From positions 136,501 through 200,500 of the forward strand of contig JAFEMH010001452.1 in assembly GCA_022495995.1 (NCBI GenBank): a stretch of DNA of 64,000 nucleotides, written 5' to 3'. This document shows, piece by piece, positions 1 to 10,770 of the stretch (within the stretch, counting starts at the first letter, position 1; each line of letters starts with the position of its first letter). The translations under genes were made by a program, and so were the position numbers. This DNA comes from Adenophora triphylla var. japonica. Its lineage: Eukaryota > Streptophyta > Magnoliopsida > Asterales > Campanulaceae. The notes beneath the pieces were generated by a model, which saw nothing but the letters and a program-made list of their open reading frames with translations, searched no databases and was not told the origin of the DNA.

Positions 1-149
1 GCGGTTGGCTAGTAGCTGCCTTTGGTGCCAGGTTGTAGCTGCCGGAGGGTCCTATGCTGCAACTTTTTTGGCGAATAGCTGCCGGCGGGTCTCATGCTAT
101 CGCTGTTTGACGGGTTGTAGCTGCCGGCGGGTCTCATGTTGCAACTGGT

Positions 150-565
150 CTTTGGGGATAAGTATAGCTGCCAGGGGTCTCACGCTATTGCTTTCCTGCT
201 CTTTGGGGATAAGTATAGCTGCCAGGGGTCTCACGCTACTGCTTTCCTGCTCTTTTGGGGATAAGTATAGCTGCCAGGGCTCTCACGCTACTGCTTTCCT
301 GCTCTTTGGGGATAAGTATAGCTGCCAGGGGTCTCACTCTACTGTTTTCTTGCTCTTTTGGGGATAAGTATAGCTGCCAGGGGTCTCACGCTACTGCTTT
401 CCTGCTCTTTTGGGGATAAGTATAGCTGCCAGGGGTCTCACGCTACTGCTTTCCTGCTCTTTTGGGGATAAGTATAGCTGCCAGGGGTCTCACGCTACTG
501 CTTTCCTGCTCTTTTTGGGGATAAGTATAGCTGCCAGGGGTCTCACGCTACTCCTTTCCTGCTTT
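150..565. repeat. Tandem array, 51-53 bp unit, in element B
   Basis: About eight head-to-tail copies of a 51-53 bp unit run through this stretch. Each starts GGGGATAAGTATAGCTGCCA and continues with a GGTCTCACGCTACTGC stretch. Degenerate relatives extend on both sides, from about 1 to 730. Related but more diverged units lie at 20080-20690 in element A. The array lies in the 3' half of the internal region, where Tat-type elements commonly carry tandem repeats. Confidence 0.85.
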
Positions 566-1660
566 TTTGTGGATGCCAAAGGGACTCATACCACTTTGTT
601 GGTATCGGGTAGCTGCCAGGGAACTCACGCTACTTCTTTTGCTTCTATTTTTCGTGGATTCCAAAGGGACTCATACCACTTATTTTGCTCTGTTTGGGGA
701 TAAGTGTAGTTGTCGGGGGACTCACGCTACTGCTTTCCTTTTGTAGTTTACCGGTTTTGTTGTTGGACGGTCTTTGTTGACTGTTGACTCTTGTGTCCCG
801 AGCTTTGCTTGGTAAGCCGGGGACTCTGCTTTTGTCTGTGCTTCGAGGCTACTGATCTTTGGAACTTTTGCTTGGTAAGCCAGGGACTCTGCTTTCTGGG
901 GAGTTGGCTTTTGCTTGTGCTTTGAGGCCATTGATCTTAGAACTTTGCTTGCATATGGAGCAGGTTCCTTTTGGTGCTTTGGGGCCACTGATCTTAGAAT
1001 TTTGCTTGCATATGGAGAAGGTTCCTTTTGGTGCTTTGGGGCCACTGATCTTGTTGCGCTCTGCTTGGGAGACTAACATAGATATGGACTTTTTGCCATG
1101 GTTTTGTCTGAGGGCCGGTCTTTGAGGCTCGGTGATGCTCAGTTGGCTATTGTACCTACGAGGGTGGATGTGGCTGCCGGAGGGTCTTAGGCTATAACTG
1201 CTTGTTGGGAGGTAGCTGTCTAGGGTCTCATGCTACCATTGATCTTGCTGGGAAGGTTGTGGCTGCCGGAAGGACCTCTACCACTTGTAAATGCTCACTG
1301 GGTGGCCATTCACGGGAAGGTCTTTGCACAATAGGCTTTTGAAGTCGTCGAGCCCGGTGAGCATTATTACTTGGATTCTTGTGGCAGCTGGGGCTCTTTT
1401 CTTTGACAAGCATTATTTGAGGACTGAGGCTACCACTTGTTGACGTTTGCTGGGGAGATTGACAGATGCGGACTCTTTGTCTCGATTTATCATGCAAAAT
1501 AGGCTTTTGAAGTCGCCGAGAGTGGTGAGCCTTGTTGCTTGGATACTGGGGCAGCTGGAGCTCTTTTTCTTGACAATCATTGTTTGAAGACTGGGGCAAC
1601 TGGAGCTCTTTCATATGATGCCGGTGAGATCGGATGGCTGGACCTTTGGAGAAAGGATTC

Positions 1661-1699
1661 CTACGTATCCCTTAAAAAGGGAATCAAGCCAAATCGTAG
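1661..1699. other. CTACG...CGTAG stem-loop, type I (elements A, B, D)
   Basis: The outer stem CTACG/CGTAG encloses a second small stem made by a CCC run and a GGG run. The same arrangement recurs at 8351-8385 (D), 19717-19755 (A) and 39677-39713 (A), always near the 3' portion of an element. In each copy the flanking bases are of the GGATTC...GGCTTGATT type. It is probably a structured RNA element of the retrotransposon transcript; its function is unknown. Confidence 0.6.
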
Positions 1700-2824
1700 T
1701 TCTGGGCCTTATGAAGATAATAAAGGCGGGGTTTGCTACCTGCAGGGTTTGGAATCTCTGTCCAAGATTGTGATTCGAGGGGCATTCCTCATGACCACAT
1801 TACGATCACATGATTATTGTACTCTGCGGGGGAGACACAACACTCTAGGCACTTTGCACTTTATTAGACTCTTTGCTTATGCATTATTAATCTTTTGTTG
1901 CACAAGTCCATCTCAGCTGGGGATGGAAGGGAAGTGAGGGTTTTACACGGCTTAATGAGCGGATGTGTAGATAGCCATTATGCTATGAGGGGTCGTGTAT
2001 AGGAACGAAAGTGTTTATGATGGGGTGGACCCTCTCCCATGAGTGATGGTGTATGGATGATATGGTGCAGCTTAGGCAAGTCGGGGACGCTCCCGGGAGT
2101 GCAAATTGCAGTGGGCCCATTGCTGGTGAGGACAGAGTGTATCGCGCGTCTGAGACAGTAAGCAGCAGAGGGGGCAGAGAATGATCTTGGCTTGGCGAAG
2201 CCCCAGTTGACAGTGCAAAGCAATCTTGGAGGGAATCTGGTAAGGAGAGCCGGAGGGATACCTTAACCAAAGCCCTAGCTTGAGGACATTCCATGCAACT
2301 TCATCGCAGGCAGAGTCATCTTGTGGCCGAGGAGGCAACCCATCATTTCAAATAGTATTCAATCAGTCGCTGGACAAGACTCAGAAGTGTTTACATGCAG
2401 GGGCATATCTTTCGAATGGTGGGAAATGAATCCCGAACTTCTGTATGACACTCTCGCTTTTGGGTTTGACTCTTTTGGGAGAGTATAAGCATCGCAAGGT
2501 GTGGAAAAGTGTATGGAAGCCCCTACTGACCGAAACGGTGTTTAGCTCTATCTTCCTATGATGTAGAAAGAGAAGACTTTTTAAGACACTTGAAAACTTG
2601 TTTTATTCGTGATGATCACAAAGCTGCTTAAAACCCTTTATTGATGTTGGGGTTACTCAACCACCAAAGTCGATATGAACAAATATTTCAATCAATCCTG
2701 AGGAGAAAGCCCACTGATATCGAGAATCCAACTCGGAAGGGTGAAGAGTGTATGGGCATGGTCCTTGAGGAGACCGGATTTTCTGAGATTTGCTTGTGAT
2801 TTCGACCGGACCAGTTATGGTTGC

Positions 2825-2863
2825 CTACGTTCCCGTCCATAGGAGGAGCTCAGGTCGCCGTAG
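2825..2863. other. CTACG...CGTAG stem-loop, type II
   Basis: This is a second sequence class with the same outer stem. The interior carries a GAGCTC-like core and G-rich/C-rich runs instead of the GGCTTGATT core of type I. Copies lie at 18557-18595 (A) and 43152-43198 (D, just beyond the end of pol). Confidence 0.6.
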
Positions 2864-3234
2864 TTAGGGTTTATCCCGAATGAAAAGAATGAATGTTGGA
2901 ATTCGAGGATCTGAGGACCTTTGAGGATTTTTGGGAATTTAGAAACATGTCCTCTTGGAGTGTCGATGTGAGACACAGATGTGAAGCCCCAGTGGGACGT
3001 CCACGGCAAGTGTTTGCGAAGGAGAAATGAAATATGCTCACACGAAACGTCGAATGAACGAATGGAATTTGCACAATCTTCGGTTGACGGTCTTTTGAGC
3101 CGGGATGGACTTGGCTCCACTTTAAGCAAAATCTGTTTTAGATCTCGACGATATTGGAATGAAACTGCTATCCGGTAGGAACTGCGACTGGGTCTCGGGG
3201 TTTCGATCGGTCTTCGGGTGATTCAGGATATCAT

Positions 3235-3441
3235 GACCTCTTAAGACGAGAGGTCGGCTAGGCTTTTTGCTGACTGGACCTCTAAAGACAAGAGGTTGGC
3301 TTGCAGGGAAGTGTTTGGGATTTCTAAAGGAAGGGTATCTTGTGATTGCATATTTGCTGCCTCTAAGAATGAGAGGTCGATCTTGGCTTTGGCAAGGGCA
3401 AGGGTCATGGTAACGGGAATGTCCTCTAAAATCGAGAGGAC
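3235..3441. repeat. Four short hairpins ACCTCT-N-AGAGGT in element B
   Basis: Four small inverted repeats follow one another at 3235-3254, 3278-3296, 3360-3376 and 3421-3441. Stems are 5-7 bp of the type (G)ACCTCT/AGAGGT(C); the last has stem GTCCTCT/AGAGGAC. Loops are 7-8 nt. Element A has the corresponding set at about 17966-18185, with one hairpin damaged. Confidence 0.65.
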
Positions 3442-4361
3442 GGCTCGGGATTGGTTAAAGGTAATGGTGAGGGGACATCCGTGCTGTCTCTTTATTCACT
3501 CTGAGACTCCTCTATGAGTAACGACCGGATCCTTTGACTTTTTGCTTCTAAGAGGATCGCTGGGGAGTAGGCTCTCTTTCCTTTCTTCTTTTTTTTTTAT
3601 ATTTTTTTTTGTATTTTCTCTCTCTCTTTTTCTTTTCAATTTTGCCTTTGAGAGGAGTATTTCAGCTAGTCCCCAGGATGGATCATTGCTTTCCGTCGTT
3701 CTTGAGCTTGGAGACGGTCAATCTTCTTTTGAATCACGGGAGTCTCAAGGATAGTCCCTCTTCTTCTGGAGGTGGCTGAATGGGTTTCAAAGCATGCCGA
3801 TCTTGAAATGAAAAGGTATTGTTTAGTGAGGGTGAGGTAATGGTTTTCCCTATGGGTGAAAGGTTTCAACCGCAGTCCCTTCCGGATGACTCGAACGAGA
3901 TTGAGTCTTCATTTGCTTTGCTTAAGCTTACTTCGAGAAAGATCCGTGCAAATATATCGAACAACGAGATGATGAAAGAGGTGAGAGCATATGGGCTGCA
4001 AGATAGGAGTTGGCAAGCCCCACTTTGGGAAGGATATCAGTCGGTTTTCTCACTCCGATCAATTTAAATATTAGTCATTTCAAAGCATTAGTCAGTGAGC
4101 AGCACAAGTGATCATTTGGAATAAGACCATTTCAATTAGGTGTGACGCATGTGTGCTAGTGATGTCTCAAGTCTAGCAAGAAGAGAAACAAAACTTTTAT
4201 CACTGCAAAGCAAAAACTGGTCCAACTTGGACTCGACAGACTCATGTCCGACAGTGGACATTCTAGATCCTACGAGGACTGATCGATTGCATCAACTTCG
4301 GATGGGAGGAAGAGCATTGCTGCCATCGGTGCGGTGAGGACCCTTCTCAATCCTTTGTCAT

Positions 4362-4548
4362 TCATAAGTCGCCCTCCTTATCTTTAGCAATCTGAGCAAA
4401 CAACCGGGCCTCCCGCTTGCGAGGAAAAACATCTTCGAGGGTAGCCCGCAACTTTTCGATGGACGCACCATTTGCACTCTGCTGACCCATGGGATATGAA
4501 CTTCCAGATTGGTGGGCCATAATCTTCTCTGCATCGAGCATTTTGGAT
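4362..4548 (-). other. Short conserved reading frame of the A/B family
   Basis: A frame of roughly 60 codons ends in ARLFAQIAKDKEGDL before a TGA. The same frame and ending occur in element A at 16895-17074, with several substitutions between the copies. I do not recognise the peptide. It may be a remnant of a gag N-terminus or a small extra ORF. Conservation between two diverged copies is the only argument for coding. Confidence 0.3.
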
Positions 4549-5884
4549 TCCGAATCAGATGGACGACCACTCGGGCTCTTGAACTGCTTCCGCCTCGGGA
4601 ATGTGGACAAATCGAATGACAGGAATCGAGAGCACACACCCAACTTGCCGTAGCCTTGCAGAGGTGAAGAGGTGGGAGCGTTTATAAGGAGGATGGCATA
4701 GAACATTGAGATGGTATGGGAGAGGGAGGAATACGATGGAGATGGACTCATGCAACACTTTATTAAACTTCAAGTAGAAATCGGTGTTTTAAGTCCTAGA
4801 GACGGTTGGGAAAGGCTAATCCTTTATTTCACGCAATCTAGACCTCGGGGGAACCTAGGGACACATCACCCACAAATACGCCAAATGTATTGATTCAAAA
4901 TTAATAATAGGTGATAATACCTAAACAAAACCAAAGCATTTATGGGACGAACGAGCAGCCCCAATTTCTGGAGAAATTTGGGCAGCATAACGGGTATTCC
5001 TGAAGAATTTCAAGGAAAAATCTGGCATGACCTCTCGTCGGTGCACGTTGACAAAGCGACATGATCTCTCGTTAGAACATGCTGTGGGAATGACATGTCC
5101 TCTCGTGAAACCATGTTGTGTTGGTAGCATGCCCACACGTGCTAGGGTTTGGGGGAGGTACGAAAGTCTATTAAGAATTTTGAAACAACTCATTTTAGTA
5201 TATTTGAAAATGTCGTGTCAAAACCAACCTTTTTGGGTGAGGTTTAAAAGTGTGGTGCCACCTATAATGCACTAGGGGGTTAGGTTTGATTTCAGGTGCT
5301 CAAGCGTAGGCAAATTTCATGGCCGTCCGCGATGGCGTCAATCGCACCCGAGGGTTCTAGATCTACGTGATGTAGTGTGCGGGATAGCTATCTTCCTTTC
5401 TTTGCGAAAATGATTTTCTTTTTATTTTTTTTTAATTTTTTATTTGCAAAAAAAAAGGAAAGAAATGAAAAACAACACACACACAAACCCCATAGAGTAC
5501 AATAGTCAAATGATCAAGAATTTCATCATGGGGACTGCCCCACAATCATAGCTAAACTGGAAACCAAACCTGCATAGTGCCACTTCTGTCGCGTGACACA
5601 GGACTGGTGAGGCTAGTTATGTCTCGTGACAGAAGGAGTCACCTTTCCAGAATCTGAACAAAAGGACCAGAAACAGCCCCAGCCTCCAAGCATCAAAACA
5701 ATGTCTCAAGCCCCAGTACCAGCACAATATTAACAGGAACCAAGGAAGGGGGAGGGAATAAAACAAAGCAATAAAATGCATTTTAGGCACATAAAATGTC
5801 ACACAACCAAGCACACACAAATGAATGTAATGAACGTTGAACAATAATGAAAGTTTGACCCACTTTTGAAAAACAAGTTTCATA

Positions 5885-5902
5885 TCCCCAGCAGAGTCGC
5901 CA
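5885..5902 (-). other. Primer-binding site, element B
   Basis: On the minus strand the sequence TGGCGACTCTGCTGGGGA directly follows the LTR end (one base apart). It differs at one base from the PBS of element A and at two from that of D. A PBS of this type is known from the Tat/Ogre group; I recall it as complementary to an arginine tRNA 3' end but cannot verify that here. Confidence 0.8.
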
Positions 5903-5903
5903 C

Positions 5904-7288
5904 TGAATGAACGCTCGCCGAAAAATAATAAAATGAGAGTCGCCACGCCGTTTTTAAGGAAACATTGAAAACCTTTTTGAAAGAGAAATTGGGTTCGGGG
6001 GTCAGGTTACGTGTTGGGAAGAACCGAGAGTTCACCCAACACGCCTCGTCCGTAGACGAGTCTTACTATGTTCAACATTCAATTCATCCAAATGTGTGTG
6101 CAAAGTGTGTGACAATATATGTGCAAAATACATAAGAGTGCTTTATTTTATTACTCACAAAAAGGGGGATACAACTCGTAAGCCATTGACTCTGGGAGGC
6201 CACATCCCACTTTACATCGAGGATTGAATACAGATTACAACTGAAATGATGATCCTCTGCAGATGGTCACCATGTGTCGCGTGACACAGGACATGCTTAG
6301 CACGAGGTGTCGCATGACACATGTTTACCGTTTGCAGGAACCTTACAATTGATGAACAGAATCAAAAGATACCAGATCCAATCAAATCATCATACCAAAT
6401 CAATTCAATATAGCACGAATCAATACCAGATCGGCCAAAGGAGTATGGATATGGGAGATCCACACTCCCTTGACAACCAAATTGCAATTACAAATAAGAC
6501 CACATTATGAACACGCAATTGGATCAAGCAAATCGCATTTAAACAGAGAAATGGCAGTTGCCACTTGATAATTGAAGCGGATAGAGCTGAATTACCCGGT
6601 GGAAGGGGGGGAATTGTAATTAAGCAAGTATTAAGCAAGAGAGAGAGAGATAGACTTGTTACCCTTGTAGATCCACCACCAATACACCAAGTTAGGTGTA
6701 TTGGCCTTCAATTCAGCTTCTAGACGTGGAATCGAACACAGGTGGAGTGCTAACCTTACAGATCTTCAATAGATTGGGTTATAGAAAGGTAGGTAGGGTG
6801 AATTGGATGAGAGAGAGGTAGAATTGAGGTAGGATTGGTTGGGTTTTTGTGTAGAAGGAGGAGAGAGATTGGTTCTGGGGGGATTTTGATAGAGTGACGT
6901 TAGGAGGGAAAGCTGGGATCCATTTCTGAGAGGGGGAGGGTCATATTTATAGGCAGCAGTTAGTGGCCTCAAGGTGTCGCACGACCTCACGTAGCCACTT
7001 TCTAGGCCTCGAGTTGTCGCGTGGCACAAGGTGGCTCAACTGCTTTTGGCGCCAAAACCAGATTCTGGAACCTTCAGGGAAAATACCCAAAAAGTCCAAA
7101 AAGGTTTTATTCCCAAGAGGTCCTTTAGCATGAGTAAAGTACCAAAAGGTACTTCCTTCACGGGAAACTTATGAAATGTTTCCGGAAGTCTCGGGATAGG
7201 CCGGGAATTTACCAAAATGCCCCTTAATGCAATTTCATTGTATTAATATGCATCTAAAAGGGTTGCGAATTAGATTGGCGTACTTACA
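5904..7288 (-). repeat. 5' LTR of element B
   Basis: On the minus strand it begins TGTAAGTACGCC and ends CGTTCATTCA, giving TG...CA ends. It is 1385 bp, shorter than the A LTRs (1941 and 1895 bp), to which it is clearly related. It contains a TATAAATA box at 6945-6952 and several CG-centred palindromes of the TGTCGCGTGACA type. The sequence immediately upstream (7289-7298) resembles the polypurine tract of element A, which is unexpected. Confidence 0.85.
6945..6952 (-). promoter_or_regulatory. TATA box in B LTR
   Basis: TATAAATA on the minus strand, about 340 bp inside the LTR. Its position matches the TATAAATA of the related A LTRs at 13930 and 40197. Confidence 0.6.
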
Positions 7289-7293
7289 GAGCC

Positions 7294-8221
7294 CCTCGTC
7301 GTTTTAACCCGAGATTACTTCTCTTACGGGAAGAGAAGAGGATCAGGGACTAAAACGTATCGGACCCCGTTAGACGGTGACGTCTACATTTCAACAACGT
7401 TTGACCGAAACGGTTGTAGCGACTGGCGCGTAAACCGAGATGGAATGAGAGTTTAGGGAGTGAGAGTGTTACCTATGGCTAGGGGTTGACTCTTTTGGCT
7501 CGGGAGGCATATACGGGATACGATTTAGTGTTTGGAACAGTGTTTCGAGGTGGTGGGGTTGTATTTGGTTGAAGTACGGAGTTTTCACACGAATCGAGGC
7601 AAAATGGGGCTCGGGAGGGGGTGAAAACTTGTTACGTCGTGGCTTGGAGAGAAAATGGAGTAAGTTTTTCCCTCTTTTTGAAATGTTGACAGCCCTCTGT
7701 ATTTATAGGGTGAAATTGCAAAAGAGTCCGGACGGACTTAACCTGAATTCCAGGGGGTTTTGTGGTATTTTTGAAATTGGAGGGACTGGCTGGCATTTCT
7801 GTTTTGCCTGCAAAAGTGTTCGGCCGAACTTGGACTGCACCCCAGGGGTATTTTGGTCTTTTCACACTAAAATCTGATTGATGTTGACCGGAGGGGTGTG
7901 GCATGCGTGCCACGTTCCCCTGTGACTCACCAGGTCATGGGTTTTCGTGCCATTATTCCCGATTTTGTCGTTGTTTAAATAACTGTCCGAAAAATGTTCG
8001 AAACGCCCCCGGAAAGTGCGTTTTTCAGGAGAAGTTGTACTTTTACGTGCGACGACGTGTGTTGAGTACGCTTTGACGATGGGATGCACGGGGCAGTCCC
8101 GGGACGTCTCGTTGACTTGAGAACGAGGAGCTTAATAGGTTCCGATTAACCTGGAGCGGGACAGTTAATGGATTTCGGTTAACTTCTAATGGATTTTGGC
8201 GATCCGGATTTTGTACTTACA
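7294..8221 (-). repeat. 3' LTR of element D (5' portion of the LTR)
   Basis: On the minus strand the LTR starts TGTAAGTAC at 8221. Its first bases match those of the A/B LTRs although the rest does not. It is cut at about 7294 by element B. The part at 7297-7693 is nearly the same as 56581-56974 in the 5' LTR. It includes a TATA box and two copies of a motif around TTCGGCCGAACTTGGACT or a close variant, which returns upstream of both antisense genes. Confidence 0.85.
7700..7707 (-). promoter_or_regulatory. TATA box in D LTR
   Basis: TATAAATA on the minus strand, about 515 bp inside the LTR. It is the likely core promoter for D transcripts. Confidence 0.55.
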
Positions 8222-8236
8222 GGTTGCCCCTCAGCG
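8222..8236 (-). other. Polypurine tract, element D
   Basis: The minus strand reads CGCTGAGGGGCAACC directly before the LTR start TGTAAG. Element A has the related GCCGAGGGGCTC at the same position, and both are preceded by an AAGTGACGT stretch. This is the expected plus-strand priming site. Confidence 0.7.
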
Positions 8237-8429
8237 ACGTCACTTTCGAAGGAAGTGAGGTCGTTGAAAAAGATAAGGATCCAAATCGAGGGATGCCTTA
8301 CTTTGAAAGACCTGGGCAGTCAGCTAGCTGGACCCTTAGTGAAAGGATTCCTACGTAACCCGAGCGGAAATCAAGCCAATCGTAGTTCGTAGGTGCGAGG
8401 GTCCGGGCGTGGGGACCTTGACCTAAGCG

Positions 8430-8860
8430 AGACTATTGTGAGGCGTCTAAACCTGTGTGAGACCATTGCGAGGTATCTGAACCTGAATGCAGACTATTGT
8501 GAGGCGTCTGAACCTGGGATTTCTGAAACCTTTGAGGGCATGTGGTGCCTCAGACCGAGATGACTGAAACTTTCGAGGGCGTGTGGCGCCTCAGACCGAA
8601 GAATACTGAAACATGCGAGGGCATGTGGCTCCTCAGACCGGAGTTGCTGAAACTTTCGAGGGCATGTGGCACCTTAAACCGGAGTTACTGGAACATACGA
8701 GGGTGTGTGGCACCTCAGACCGAAGTTACTGAAACTTGCGAGGGCGTGTGGTGCCTCAGATCGAAGTTAGTGAAACTTGCAAGGGCGTGTGGCACCTCAG
8801 ATCGGGATTGCTGAAACATTTGAGGGCGTGTGGCGCCTCAGACCAGAGTTACGAGGATTC
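8430..8860. repeat. Tandem array, about 41 bp unit, 3' region of D
   Basis: About eight copies of a 41-bp unit carry GAGGGCGTGTGGCGCCTCAG followed by an ACCGAAGTTACTGAAACT-like stretch, from about 8530 to 8855. Just before it (8430-8520) lie two to three units with GAGGCGTCTGAACCTG, the reverse complement of the monomer core amplified in element A at 38993-39650. Short open frames across this array are by-products of the repeat. Confidence 0.85.
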
Positions 8861-9164
8861 GTTTGTCTTGAGATGGAGGCATTCGTGCCTTGGGTGCTGG
8901 ACTTATGATGACGGCCATGTTTTATCCGCTGGGGATAGGGTGGCAATGCTGGGAATGGTTGCGTTAAACTGGCATTCTTAGCAACACGAAAGGATTGACG
9001 TTCTAACGACGGGGTTAGGAACGGGATGTGGTCTCGGGAGAGACTGACACGTTGTTGGGGAAAAGCGTCCAGAGTTCTAACAAGGATAGTTAGGAACTGA
9101 GGGGATTGATTGACGTTTCTTCTTAGAAGGATGGTCTTAGGATCCTGCTGGGGAGGAATGTTCG

Positions 9165-9705
9165 GGCTTACGGTGATGGCCGAAGAGGGATGGTTGTGCG
9201 GGCTTACCTTGATGGCCACTGAGATGGGATGATCGGGCTTACAACTAGCGGCCAGGGAAGTGAATGTTCACTTGCTAGAGTGAAAAGATGCTCGGGCTTA
9301 CTATGGCGGTCGAAGAGGGATTGTTGTGCGTGCTTACCTTGATGGCCGCTGAAGTGGGGTGATCGGGCTTACGAATGGCAGTCGGGGAAGTAAATGTTGG
9401 TGAAAACCAATGGGAATTTTGACGTCGGAAGACAGAGGTGTGATTGAACATCCGAAGACGGGACTGAGCGTTTGAATGTCAAACGTCGGTTTGGGGCGGA
9501 TATGAGCATTTGAATGTCAAACGCCGATTTGAGATTTAATGTCTGGAGACGAACGTTAGTGAAAACTAACTGGAGATTTAACGTATGGAGACGAACGTTA
9601 GTGGAAACTAACTGGGAATTTAACGTCTGTAGAAGAACGTTAGTGAAAACTAACTGGAAAATTAACGTCTGGAGACGAACGTTAGTGAAAACTAACTGGA
9701 CTTGA
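9165..9705. repeat. Tandem and hairpin repeats in the 3' region of D
   Basis: From 9165 to 9380 units with GATCGGGCTTAC/GATGGCCG recur about every 60-75 bp. From 9400 to 9530 come hairpins of the form CGTTTG-AATGT-CAAACG. From 9535 to 9705 a unit of roughly 43 bp repeats, each with GTTAG-TGAAAA-CTAAC. A related hairpin at about 9390 has stem TTGG/CCAA around the same TGAAAA loop. No coding is visible. Confidence 0.75.
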
Positions 9706-9830
9706 CCTCGGGTGAGGGGTGTTAGAAAGGTCTAACTTGGGGGAAATTTTACACTTTTGGGGGCCAAAAGGGGTAAAATTGAAACTGCGAGAAGCTCAGG
9801 GGCCAAATTGGCAAGGAATCTTTTCAGCTG

Positions 9831-9857
9831 CAAAAGAGTCCGGCCGAACTTGGACTG
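9831..9857 (+). promoter_or_regulatory. LTR-like motif upstream of the first antisense gene
   Basis: CAAAAGAGTCCGGCCGAACT followed by TGGACTG repeats the motif at 7811-7837 in the D LTR, and a third copy lies at 13098-13120 ahead of the second antisense gene. It may mark promoter or leader sequence shared by LTR and antisense genes. The rest of 9719-10404 has frames that look incidental and no gene I can support. Confidence 0.3.
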
Positions 9858-10404
9858 AATTTGACCAGATTCAAATCAGCGCCAAGGCCGACGCAAACCT
9901 GTCCCATTCCACCATATTTTCAGGCGAGGAAGAGAGAAAAGAGAGAAGAAAATCTCCCCCATTTCGCAAGTTTAGTTCAAATTTTCGAGGGAAAATCAAC
10001 ATGGATGCCGGTTTGGGACCAATGGCTTGCCATAGGAGGACCGACAACGAAAGAACGAGGTTGGTGAGGACCATTCGAACCACCGTTCTCGTGGATCCGT
10101 CGAAGTTTTATTCGGCTTAGGACACTCACAAATCCAAGGGAGGGATCGAAAGACAGGTAAACTTCCTCTAAATTTCGTTAATTTAAGAATGTGTATTATT
10201 TAAATTTTAGGAATTTGACTAGAAATGAGTTAGGGTTCTTGGTGCCCGAATTGGGGCTTTTGACTTTGCTATGCGCCTTTGTCGAAATTGACTAGAGTGT
10301 AGTTCAATTGACGTTATGGGTAGATGACATAAAAATTTTGGTTGCAAAATTCCATGCCTAGAGGTGTTTTCCGAAATTAAAGTAAGTTTAAATCGGGACG
10401 GAGT

Positions 10405-10625
10405 AATTTTTTGAAATGTTTGAAATGTTTTGAAAGTTCCGAATTCGACAGATTTTTCGAAGTGTTTTGAAAGTTCCGAATTCGACGGATTTTCCGAAAT
10501 GTTTTGAAATTTCCGAATTCGACGGAGTTTTCGAAATGTTTTGAAATTTCCGAATTTGACGGAGTTTTCGAAAGGTTTTGAAATTTCCGAATTCGACGGA
10601 GTTTTCGAAATGTTTTGAACTTTTG
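10405..10625. repeat. 37-bp tandem array upstream of PMD-like gene
   Basis: About six copies of a 37-bp unit around TTTTGAAATTTCCGAATTCG followed by ACGGAGTTTTCGAAATG. It lies between the putative leader and the first recognisable exon of the antisense gene. Copies differ by a few bases. Confidence 0.85.
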
Positions 10626-10770
10626 GGATTTTGGACCGTTAATACTCCAACTGGGATGGACATATTTTAGGAAAATGAGAACTATATCTGTGTTTCATCA
10701 TTTTGACATGCGTTCGTGCACTCTGTTGATGTCGCTTCTGTATTAACGTATTCTTGCCGTGTTCACCTGC

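Larger units (their letters stand above)
1..7288 (-). mobile_element. Element B: non-autonomous LTR retrotransposon, 5' part
   Basis: This element runs right to left. An LTR (5904-7288) beginning TGTAAGTACGCC on the minus strand is followed by a primer-binding site (5885-5902) and about 5.9 kb of internal sequence that leaves the window at base 1. The internal sequence is an inverted, diverged copy of 15551-20695 in element A. Shared blocks include the CGAGAG/CATGT repeats, the polypyrimidine-rich stretch near 3590, the stem-loops at 2825 and 1661, and the short frame at 4362. No gag, protease, RT or integrase is visible, so it resembles a large retrotransposon derivative mobilised in trans. 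It is inserted in the 3' LTR of element D. The left end is outside the window, so the target duplication cannot be checked; the candidate is GAGCC at 7289-7293. Confidence 0.8.

Noticed and set aside
8542..8981. Two plus-strand frames with repeated TETCEGVW motifs
   Set aside because: Products of the 41-bp tandem array in the 3' region of D; different registers are open for the same reason.
9719..10120. 133-codon plus-strand frame ahead of the PMD-like gene
   Set aside because: It overlaps LTR-like leader sequence and has no domain. It is more likely leader or first-exon DNA than a protein.
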